From Salipiger mangrovisoli (GTDB lineage: Bacteria; Pseudomonadota; Alphaproteobacteria; Rhodobacterales; Rhodobacteraceae): a stretch of 64,000 nt of DNA. Shown here piece after piece: positions 41,847 through 49,404 of the stretch. Within the stretch, counting starts at the first letter, position 1; the number at the start of each line of letters is the position of its first letter. The notes beneath the pieces were generated by a model that saw only the letters and a program-made list of their open reading frames with translations, ran no database searches and was not told the DNA's origin. Both the position numbers and the translations under genes were made by a program. Location of the stretch: assembly GCF_015223355.1 (NCBI RefSeq), contig NZ_JADFFK010000024.1:20839-84838 (forward strand), in the 5' to 3' direction.

Positions 41847-43535
41847 ATGACCTTCGTCATCGATTTCCTGCTCGCCCAGCCCGAGCTGACCGTGTTCCTC
41901 ACCATCGCGCTCGGCTATGCCTTCGGAACTTTGCGGATCGGCGATTTCTCCTTCGGGCCGGTGGCCGGGGCGCTGTTTGCCGGGCTGATCATCGGCCAGA
42001 TCGGGGCGGTGCCGATCTCGGACATGGCCAAGAGCCTGCTCTTCGACCTGTTCCTCTTCGGGGTCGGCTATTCGGCCGGTCCGCAGGTTCTTCAGGCGCT
42101 GCGGCGGATCGGGGCGGGGGCGGTGCTGCTGGCGCTGGTGGTCAGCGGCACGGGGCTGCTGGCGGCGCTGCTCGCGGCGCGGATCGGCGGCTTCGATCCG
42201 GGGCTCGGGGCCGGGATGATGGCCGGGGCGCTGACCCAGAGCCCGGCGATCGGCGCGGCCGGCGAGGCGATCGCGCATCTGCCGCTGGACGCGGAGCGGC
42301 GCGCGCTGCTGACCTCGCATGTCGCGGTGGGCTACGCGGTCTGCTACATCATCGGCTCGACCGCGGCGATCTGGTTCTGCAGCTACATGGGGCCGAAGCT
42401 GTTGGGCATCGACCTGCCGCGCGAGGCGCGCGAGCTTGGCCGCAGCCTGGGTCTCGGCGAGGATCGCACGGGCATCATTCCAGGCTACCAGCGCTTTCCC
42501 TTCCGCGCCTACCGCCTGCCGCCGGACTCGCCGGTGGTCGGCCAGCGCCTGGGCGAGGCCGAGGCCGACTTTGCCAGCTTTCGCATCCATGTGCTGCGCC
42601 TGCGCCGCGCCGGGGCCCTGATCACGCCCGACCTCGACACGGTGCTGCACGCCGGCGACATCCTCGCGGTCAGCGGCCAGGCGCGGGGGGTGATCGAGCT
42701 GCTGGCCGGTGCCTCGGAGGAGGTTGCCGACGAGGAGCTGCTGGACCTGCCGTTCCGCGCCACCGGCGTCATGATCACCCGCGACGAGATCGCCGGCATG
42801 TCGCTCGGCACTCTGGGCACGCGGGACTGGGCGCGGGGCATGTACCTCGAGGGGCTGTCCCGCGCCGGTGTCGCGCTGCCGGTGGCGCCGGGGCTGGTGC
42901 TGGAGCGCGGCGACATCCTGAAGTTCATCGGCCCGCGCGACCTGCTGGACGAGACCATCGCGCGGGTCGGGCGCGAGGTCACACCGCCGAAGGCGACCGA
43001 CGTGGTGGTGCTGGGGCTGATGGTCTTTCTTGGCGGGCTGGTCGGCGCTCTTGTCCATGTCAGCGTGCTGGGCATCGAGATCCGCCTTGGCAGCAGCGTC
43101 GGTATCCTGCTGGCGGGGCTGGCCACCGGCTACCTGAGCAGCCGCTTCCCGCGCTTCGGCCAGATCCCCGAGGGCGCGGTCTCGCTGATGACCACGCTGG
43201 GGCTCGCGGCCTTCATCGCCATGGTCGGCCTGCAGGCGGCACCGGACCTTGGCCCGGCGTTGAAGGCCGCCGGGCTGCTGCTGCCGGCGCTGGCCTTCGT
43301 GGTGGCGGTGCTGCCGCTGCTGGCCGGGACGCTGTTCGGGCATTTCGTGCTGAAGATGAACCCGGTGGTGCTGTTCGGCGGGCTGGCGGGGGCGCAGACG
43401 GCAACCCCGGCGATGGCGGCGGTGCAGGCGCGGGCGCAGAGCGCCTTGCCGGTGCTGGGCTACGCGCCGACCTATCCGGTCTCGCAGGTGCTGCTGACGC
43501 TCTGGGGCAGCCTGATGGTGTCGCTGCTGGCGTGA
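41847..43535 (+). CDS. Aspartate:alanine exchanger family transporter (AspT/YidE type)
   Basis: 562-residue inner-membrane protein with two related membrane halves (about 1-165 and 385-562) around a cytoplasmic region carrying two TrkA-C-like (RCK_C) domains; these read RLGEAEADFASFRIHVLRLRR and then IAGMSLGTLGTRDWARGMYLE. The repeated motif GALTQSPAIGAA (first half) and GAQTATPAMAAV (second half) is the AAEx family signature. In lactic bacteria AspT swaps aspartate for alanine; many proteobacterial members are of unknown substrate. It stands alone. A nested hairpin (43555-43601) follows. Confidence 0.88.
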   Translation: MTFVIDFLLAQPELTVFLTIALGYAFGTLRIGDFSFGPVAGALFAGLIIGQIGAVPISDMAKSLLFDLFLFGVGYSAGPQVLQALRRIGAGAVLLALVVSGTGLLAALLAARIGGFDPGLGAGMMAGALTQSPAIGAAGEAIAHLPLDAERRALLTSHVAVGYAVCYIIGSTAAIWFCSYMGPKLLGIDLPREARELGRSLGLGEDRTGIIPGYQRFPFRAYRLPPDSPVVGQRLGEAEADFASFRIHVLRLRRAGALITPDLDTVLHAGDILAVSGQARGVIELLAGASEEVADEELLDLPFRATGVMITRDEIAGMSLGTLGTRDWARGMYLEGLSRAGVALPVAPGLVLERGDILKFIGPRDLLDETIARVGREVTPPKATDVVVLGLMVFLGGLVGALVHVSVLGIEIRLGSSVGILLAGLATGYLSSRFPRFGQIPEGAVSLMTTLGLAAFIAMVGLQAAPDLGPALKAAGLLLPALAFVVAVLPLLAGTLFGHFVLKMNPVVLFGGLAGAQTATPAMAAVQARAQSALPVLGYAPTYPVSQVLLTLWGSLMVSLLA

Positions 43536-43554
43536 GCGGCGCGTGTGCCAGCCG

Positions 43555-43601
43555 GTCAGGAGAGGAGGTGGGGTATCATAAAACCCCAATCAGGCTCTGA
43601 C
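43555..43601. terminator. Nested hairpin between convergent transporter genes
   Basis: Outer pair GTCAG (43555-43559)/CTGAC (43597-43601) and inner pair TGGGGT (43569-43574)/ACCCCA (43583-43588). Located in the 73-base gap between two convergent genes; weak but well placed. Confidence 0.4.
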
Positions 43602-43608
43602 AGGCGCG

Positions 43609-45033
43609 TTAGACCAGCATCACGTGCAGCAGCAACGCCACCGAGAAGGACAGCATGATGGTGCCGGGCAGGGTGGTCACCCAGGCGATCAGGATGCGCG
43701 AGACCGTGTCCATCTGCACCCGGTCGCCCGAAGATTGCACCGCCCCGGCCACGCCCGAGGTCAGCACATGGGTGGTGGAGACCGGCGCGCCGCCGAAATC
43801 CGCCGCGCCGATCGAGGCCATGGCGGCCGCCTGCGCCGCCAGCCCCTGCGCCGGGCTCATGTGCTTGTCGCCCATCTTCTCGCCCAGCGTCTCGACGATG
43901 CGCTTGTAGCCGACCATCGTGCCCGCGCCGAGCGCGACGGCCGAGAGCATCACCAGCCAGGTGGGCACCTTCTCGATCAGCCGGGACATGGCGTCATAGG
44001 CGTCGTTCAGCTTGCGCAGTTCCGAGGGGGTGAGGACCTCGGTCAGGAAGGGATTGTCGAGCGCGGTGCCGAGCGTCTGGTGCACATCGAGGATCTCGCT
44101 GCGGAAGCGGATGCGCTCCTGTTCCGAGATCACCTCTCCGGAAAAGTCGCGGTCGGCCATCTCGCGCAGGTGCAACAGCTGCGCGCGGTAGAGCGCCGCC
44201 TGCGGCACCTCCGGGTCGGTGAGATGCGCATCCACCACGTCGCGCAGCTCGGCGATCACCTCGAGCGTGCGGGTGTAGCTGGCCTCGTGCCGCACCGGGT
44301 CGATGGCGAAGACGCCGGGGGCCAGCCCCATCAGCGCCATCAGCATGAGGCCGATGGATTTCTGCCCGTCGTTCGAGCCGTGCAGGAATGACACCCCCGC
44401 CGCCCCGGCGATCAGGCTGAGGCGGATGCCGCGCGGCGGGCGGATGCCCTCGGCATGGGGGCGGTAGATCTCGGGGCTGCGGATGACCAGGCGGATCAGC
44501 TTGTAGAAAATCCAGGCCATCGCGAACCCGAAGACCGGCGAGATCAGCAGCGTGACGAGGATCTTGCGGCCCTCGTGCAGGTTGAGCTGCTCGGCCACCG
44601 GCGCGCCGACCAGCAGCGCATGGGCCATCGACACGCCGATCACCGCGCCGATGTAGGTGTGGGTGGTCGAGTTGGGGATGCCGAAATACCAGGTCGCGAG
44701 GTTCCAGCAGACCGCCGTGCCGATCAGCGCCAGCATCAGCGCCGCCTCGTGCAGCGTGTTGATCCCGGCGATCATCTCGGTGGGCAGCAGGAAGACGATG
44801 GAGAAGGCCACCGCCGTGCCGCCGAGGATCACCCCGAGGAAATTCATCACCGCCGCCATGACGATGGCCTGCACCGGTTTCAGCGCGTTCGAGTAGATCA
44901 CCGTGGCGACCGCGTTGGCGGCATCGTGAAAGCCGTTCACCGCCTCTTGCAGCACGATCAGCACGAAAACGAGGATCAGGGTCAGCGTTGCGGCTTGCGG
45001 CAGGCTCCGCAGAATTTCCTCGGCAGCGGTCAT
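43609..45033 (-). CDS. PiT family inorganic phosphate transporter
   Basis: 474-residue low-affinity phosphate permease. The two inverted PiT signatures are visible: NGFHDAANAVATVI near the N-terminus and ADFGGAPVSTTHVLTSGVAGA near the C-terminus, with IPNSTTHTYIGAVIG and FLHGSNDGQKSIG between. A long hydrophilic central loop (about residues 245-365) is usual. Most close relatives carry phosphate with a metal ion by proton symport. Monocistronic; no PhoU-like partner was found next to it. Confidence 0.93.
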   Translation of the reverse strand: MTAAEEILRSLPQAATLTLILVFVLIVLQEAVNGFHDAANAVATVIYSNALKPVQAIVMAAVMNFLGVILGGTAVAFSIVFLLPTEMIAGINTLHEAALMLALIGTAVCWNLATWYFGIPNSTTHTYIGAVIGVSMAHALLVGAPVAEQLNLHEGRKILVTLLISPVFGFAMAWIFYKLIRLVIRSPEIYRPHAEGIRPPRGIRLSLIAGAAGVSFLHGSNDGQKSIGLMLMALMGLAPGVFAIDPVRHEASYTRTLEVIAELRDVVDAHLTDPEVPQAALYRAQLLHLREMADRDFSGEVISEQERIRFRSEILDVHQTLGTALDNPFLTEVLTPSELRKLNDAYDAMSRLIEKVPTWLVMLSAVALGAGTMVGYKRIVETLGEKMGDKHMSPAQGLAAQAAAMASIGAADFGGAPVSTTHVLTSGVAGAVQSSGDRVQMDTVSRILIAWVTTLPGTIMLSFSVALLLHVMLV

Positions 45034-45305
45034 CGGCGGTCCGTTCTACAATAGGGTCTTCGGAAATATGGCCGCGCGGCAGCAGGCGGGCGCGGCAGGA
45101 GAAATGATCCAATCGCGGAGCAGGCTAGTGGGGCGGGCGAGTCGGCGAAAGCCCCGTCTGCCCGGCGCAGCGGGGCAGGGGGGCAGCAGAGCATTGCCGC
45201 GCGCGGAAGCGCAGGGGCCTTTCGGCCCCGCGCATTGACCTGTCGCAAGGCGGAGGGGCGAAAGGCGACCCTAGGATAGCGGGACTCGCGACAGGGAGAG
45301 GACCC

Positions 45306-46421
45306 ATGCGACGACTGCGACTGTGTGCCGTGCTGGCCGCCGGCCTGCTCTCGGGACCCGCTCTGGCGGAGGACGAGGGGGCAGCTTTCGACATCGGCGC
45401 GGATGCCTTCCGCGCGGGCCGGGCGGTGGCGCTCGAACGTCCCGGCACGGATGATCTGTTCATGGCCGGCGAGACCGTCTCTGTGACCGAGGGCATCTCG
45501 GGCTCGGCGCATCTGGCCGGGCGCGAAGTGACGGTGGACGCCGCGGTGGGCGGCGATCTCTACGCCGCGGGCGAGCGGATCACGCTGCGCGGCGCTGTGT
45601 CGGGCGACGCCACGCTCTTCGGCCGGGCGCTGCGCGTGGCGGGGGTTGGCGGCGACCTGCGCGCCGCGGGATCGGAGCTGGAGATTGACGGCCCGGTGTC
45701 CGGCTACGCGATGCTTGCGGGCGAAGAGGTCCGCTTCGACGCGCAGGTTTCGGGCGACGTCAGTCTCGCGGCGGAACAGGTGGACTGGGGCGAGGCGGCC
45801 CGCATCGGCGGGCAGCTGACGGTCTACGAGAAGACGCCCGGCACGCTGGAAGTGCCGGAGGGGGTCGCCCCCGAGAGCCGCATCGCGCGCCGCGAGGTCG
45901 AGGACTGGGAAGGTCCTCGGCCGCCGAGCTGGCACCGCGCCGTCGTCGGCTTCCTGCTCGGGGTGGTGGGTATTGCCGCGCTTGGGGCGCTGATCGCCGC
46001 GCTGGTGCCCGAGCGGCTGGCCGAGATGCGCCGGCAGATCCTCGACCGGCCGTTCCATACGCTCTGGCTGGGCTTCGTGACGCAATCGGCGGTGATCGGG
46101 GCGGGGGTGCTCTTTGCGCTGACGCTGATCGGCCTGCTTCTGACCCCGGCGATGGCGCTGCTGGCGGTCGCGGGGGGCTTTGCGGGCTACGTGGTGGCCG
46201 CCTATGCGTTCGGCGTGGGCCTGTTCCTCGCCTTCGGACGCGACGAGCCACGGAGCATCGGCGAGCGCTCCGCCGCGGCAGGGCTCGGGGCGCTGGTGGC
46301 GGGCGTGATCGGGCTGATCCCCTTCCTCGGCTGGCTCTTCGTGCTGGCGCTGGTGCTGACCGGCGTCGGGGCGATCACCCTGCGTGTCATCCGCCCGGCG
46401 TTCTTTGTCGGCGACGAATAG
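45306..46421 (+). CDS. Bactofilin-like beta-helix protein with membrane domain
   Basis: 371 residues. Signal peptide (MRRLRLCAVLAAGLLSGPALA), then a repetitive Gly/Val-rich region (about 40-185) of short strands such as ISGSAHLAGREVTV, VGGDLYAAGERITL and VSGDATLFGRALRV, resembling polymer-forming bactofilin/beta-helix repeats. After a linker (EVEDWEGPRPPSWHR) come about four transmembrane helices and a GxGLGALVAGVIGLIPFLGW segment. I know related proteins as polymer-forming-domain membrane proteins of unknown function. The beta region would lie in the periplasm. AGGGAGAGG precedes the ATG. The 272-base gap upstream shows nothing certain. Confidence 0.75.
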   Translation: MRRLRLCAVLAAGLLSGPALAEDEGAAFDIGADAFRAGRAVALERPGTDDLFMAGETVSVTEGISGSAHLAGREVTVDAAVGGDLYAAGERITLRGAVSGDATLFGRALRVAGVGGDLRAAGSELEIDGPVSGYAMLAGEEVRFDAQVSGDVSLAAEQVDWGEAARIGGQLTVYEKTPGTLEVPEGVAPESRIARREVEDWEGPRPPSWHRAVVGFLLGVVGIAALGALIAALVPERLAEMRRQILDRPFHTLWLGFVTQSAVIGAGVLFALTLIGLLLTPAMALLAVAGGFAGYVVAAYAFGVGLFLAFGRDEPRSIGERSAAAGLGALVAGVIGLIPFLGWLFVLALVLTGVGAITLRVIRPAFFVGDE

Positions 46422-46624
46422 CGCGCGGCCTCCGGTCGGCCCGGCCGGTCGGACCCGCTGACACGGACCGGCTGACACGGAGCGGGCGATTCACGTCGCG
46501 GCCGATCCGTGTTACCCTGTGGCTGGGCAAGGAACCCGGACAAGTACCTGTCGCAGCGTTTCGCGACGCATAAGGCATTGTCTTGGCGCTGCCGCGGGGC
46601 AGCCTATTCCTGGGGGGACTTCCC

Positions 46625-47230
46625 ATGGCCTATTCGATCGAGGGCGACCTTCTCGAGGTCTGCAACTGCAACGTGCTCTGCCCGTGCTGGATCGGCGAGG
46701 ATCCGGACCACGGCTATTGCGACGCGACGCTGGCCTACCGGATCAATTCCGGCGAGGTGAACGGCGTGGACATGCGCGGCGTGGTGATCGCCGGGGTCGG
46801 CAAGATCCCCGGCAACGTGCTGGCCGGGAACTGGAAACGCCAGCTCTACGTCGACGCCAGCGCCAGCGACGCGCAGAGCGCGGCGGCGATCGACCTGCTG
46901 CAGGGCCGGCTCGGCGGGCCGATGGCCGACCTCGCGCAGCTCATCGGCGAGGACCTCGAGCCCAAGCGCGCGGCCATCACCTTCACCCTCTCCGAGGGCA
47001 AGGGGGTGCTGAAGATCGACGGCGTGCTCGAGGCCGAGATGGAGCCCTACCGCGGCCCCACCGGCGAGGTCACCACGCTGAACGAGAGCATCTTCACCAC
47101 CATCCCCGGCGCGCCCGCCTACGTCTCGAAGGCCGAGTATTTCCGCGTGGACGATCCGGGCGTGGGCATCAAGCTGGACATCGAGAAGACCAACGCGATC
47201 CAGGGCGCCTTCCGCTTCGAATTTGCCTGA
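46625..47230 (+). CDS. DUF1326 domain protein
   Basis: 201-residue soluble protein. The family hallmark is an N-terminal cysteine cluster EVCNCNVLCPCWIGEDPDHGYC (described here as C-N-C-x3-C-P-C near residue 13, with another Cys at about 32), which looks suited to metal binding. ATG 46625 has a G-rich site upstream (GGGGGGA) and begins the domain. It is followed, with 13 bases between stop and start, by a DUF2182 membrane protein. The two families occur together in many proteobacteria, suggesting a two-part metal-handling device, but no function is established. Upstream there is a GCTGACACGGA direct repeat (46457-46467, 46471-46481). Confidence 0.85.
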   Translation: MAYSIEGDLLEVCNCNVLCPCWIGEDPDHGYCDATLAYRINSGEVNGVDMRGVVIAGVGKIPGNVLAGNWKRQLYVDASASDAQSAAAIDLLQGRLGGPMADLAQLIGEDLEPKRAAITFTLSEGKGVLKIDGVLEAEMEPYRGPTGEVTTLNESIFTTIPGAPAYVSKAEYFRVDDPGVGIKLDIEKTNAIQGAFRFEFA

Positions 47231-47243
47231 CGCGGGGGCGGAG

Positions 47244-48044
47244 ATGCGCAGCCTCATGCACCGCCGGGCCTTCTACGGGATCGGGCTGGCGCTGGCGGCG
47301 CTGGCCTGGCTGCTGCTCTGGCTCTGGTCGCAGAGCCCCTACGGGCGCTACCTCGACCACGGCGACTGGACGCAGATCGGGATCGCCGGGGCGATCTGCG
47401 CCGCGCTGCCCTTCGGCGAGACGCTGCTGCCGGCGGCGCTCTACGTGCTGGGCTGGGTGCTGATGCTCGGCGCGATGATGCTGCCGACGGTGCTGCCGAT
47501 CCTCGATGTCTACGCGCGGCTGGTGCGGCGCCGGCCGGACCGGCTGGCGCTGATCGGGCTGGTGATCTGCGGCTATCTCGCCGCCTGGCTGCTGTTCGGC
47601 GCGGCGGCGCATCTGGCCGATCTGGGGCTGGCGGCGCTGGTGCGGCGCAGCGACTGGCTGACCTTCAACGGCTGGGCGCTTGGCGCGGCGGTGATCGCCG
47701 GGGCGGGGGCGTTCCAGTTCTCGGACCTCAAGCGCCGCTGCCTCGAGCGCTGCCGGATGCCGATGAGCTTTGTCATCGAGCACTGGCAGGGCCGCCGCGA
47801 CCATCTCAACGCCGCCCGGCTGGGCTGGCGGCACGGGCTGTTCTGCGTCGGTTGCTGCTGGGCGCTGATGCTTCTGATGTTCGTCATCGGCACCGGCAAC
47901 CTTGGCTGGATGCTGCTGCTGGGCGGGGTCATGGCGGTGGAGAAGAACTTTGCCTGGGGCCGCCGGATCAGCACGCCGCTCGGTCTTGGGCTGCTGGGCT
48001 GGAGCGCGGCGCTGATCGCCGTGAACCTCTGGGGGCTCGGTTAG
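47244..48044 (+). CDS. DUF2182 predicted metal-binding integral membrane protein
   Basis: 266-residue membrane protein with about six or seven hydrophobic helices. Candidate metal-binding features: DLKRRCLERCRMP (about residues 165-177) and HGLFCVGCCWALM (about 201-213), plus GAMMLPTVLPIL in an early helix. ATG 47244 (MRSLMHRRAF) with GGGGGCGGAG upstream is preferred to the TTG at 47223. It pairs with the DUF1326 gene. Its TAG stop overlaps the TAA of rsgA on the other strand. Confidence 0.85.
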   Translation: MRSLMHRRAFYGIGLALAALAWLLLWLWSQSPYGRYLDHGDWTQIGIAGAICAALPFGETLLPAALYVLGWVLMLGAMMLPTVLPILDVYARLVRRRPDRLALIGLVICGYLAAWLLFGAAAHLADLGLAALVRRSDWLTFNGWALGAAVIAGAGAFQFSDLKRRCLERCRMPMSFVIEHWQGRRDHLNAARLGWRHGLFCVGCCWALMLLMFVIGTGNLGWMLLLGGVMAVEKNFAWGRRISTPLGLGLLGWSAALIAVNLWGLG

Positions 48045-49129
48045 CGCTTGCGCCGCGACGTCTCCTTCATCACGCCGCGCACCATCTTGCCGAAGGCGCG
48101 GTCCTTGCCGCGGCGCTCCGACAGGCTGGCGGAGTTGAAGGCATCCTCGGCCTTGAGCTTGCGCCAGCGTGCCAGCCGCGCCGGTTCGACGCCGCCGCTG
48201 TCCAGCGCGGCCTGCACCGCGCAGCCGGGCTCGGTTTCATGCTGGCAGTCGCGGAAGCGGCAGCCCGCCGCCAGCGCCTCGAGATCCTCGAACAGCTCGG
48301 CGATGCCGGCGGCGGCGTCGGTCAGCTGCAGCTCGCGCATCCCCGGCGTGTCGAGCAGCAGGCAGCCGCCCGGCACCGGGTGCAATTCGCGGTGGGTGGT
48401 GGTGTGCCGACCCTTGGCGTCATCCTCGCGGATCGCCTGCGTGGCGATCGCCTGATTGCCCGAGAGCGCGTTGGTCAGCGTCGATTTGCCCACCCCGGAG
48501 GAGCCGACGAAGGCCACGGTGCGGCCGGGGCGGCACCAGTCGGCGAGCGCTGCCGCCGGGGCCGCGCCGCGGGCGTCGAGCGCCACCACCGCCACCCGGT
48601 CCGAGAGCGTGCGGGCCTCGGCGGCATAGGGGGCGGGATCGGTGACGAGATCGGTCTTGGTCAGCACGATGACCGGCTCGATCTCGGCGTCAAAGGCCAG
48701 CGCCAGGTAGCGTTCGAGCCGCGCGAGGTTGAAATCCTGGTTGCAGGAGGTGACGACGAAGAGCGTGTCGATATTGGCGGCGATCAGCTGCACCTGCCGG
48801 TCATGGCCCGGCGCGCGGCGCTTCACCAGGCTGGCGCGCTCCAGCACGCGGCTGTTGCGGGGCAGGGCGCGGTCGAGCAGCAGCCAGTCGCCGACCGTCG
48901 CCTCGGGGCCGGGCGGGATCAGCTCCTCGATGCCGTCGCCGACCACCTGCAGGCCGCCGCGGTGCACCGAGAGCACGCGCACCGGCGGTGTCTCGGTCAG
49001 CGCCGTCGCGTCGATCTGCTGCGCGAAGAACGGCCGCCAGCCGAGCGCCTCGAGCGCCGAGCGGGCCGGCGCCGCCGCGGGCTGCGCCTTGGAACTGCCG
49101 GGAAGGAATGCCGAGTAGTCGCGGACCAT
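48041..49129 (-). CDS. rsgA: Ribosome small-subunit-dependent GTPase RsgA
   Basis: 362-residue circularly permuted GTPase that helps mature the 30S subunit. Order of motifs G4-G5-G1-G2-G3 is seen: LTKTDLVTD (G4), then GSSGVGKSTLTNAL (G1), RHTTTHRE (G2) and DTPGMREL (G3), with an OB-fold N-terminal part and a C-terminal zinc motif CRFRDCQHETEPGC. RsgA is usually a chromosomal housekeeping gene, so its presence on a repABC replicon suggests a chromid or a second, dispensable copy. Convergent, four-base overlap with the DUF2182 gene. Confidence 0.95.
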   Translation of the reverse strand: MVRDYSAFLPGSSKAQPAAAPARSALEALGWRPFFAQQIDATALTETPPVRVLSVHRGGLQVVGDGIEELIPPGPEATVGDWLLLDRALPRNSRVLERASLVKRRAPGHDRQVQLIAANIDTLFVVTSCNQDFNLARLERYLALAFDAEIEPVIVLTKTDLVTDPAPYAAEARTLSDRVAVVALDARGAAPAAALADWCRPGRTVAFVGSSGVGKSTLTNALSGNQAIATQAIREDDAKGRHTTTHRELHPVPGGCLLLDTPGMRELQLTDAAAGIAELFEDLEALAAGCRFRDCQHETEPGCAVQAALDSGGVEPARLARWRKLKAEDAFNSASLSERRGKDRAFGKMVRGVMKETSRRKR

Positions 49130-49404
49130 GAATCGCCCTGTTGCTTGCCTTGTTGGCGTCGGAAGTGACCCGGTCGATCATGCCACAGCGGCGCAGCGGC
49201 CGGAACTGTTTCGATGCAGCCGGGGCGCGCCCTGTGGCGTCCGGGAAGCAGCGTCCTGCCCGGCCGCCTTGGCGCCCGGCCCGGCCTGCGCAAAGAACCG
49301 CCGATCGCGAGTGCCGAGTTGACGGGTGCGTCGCGGAGGCGCACTCTGGGCCGGTATTATTTCAAATCCATTTTATTACATGAATTACATGCGGAGGCAG
49401 ATAT

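Noticed and set aside
41061..43589. 842-codon minus-strand frame opposite the AspT-type exchanger
   Set aside because: Gln/Arg/His-rich shadow; the plus strand encodes a repeated membrane transporter with family motifs.
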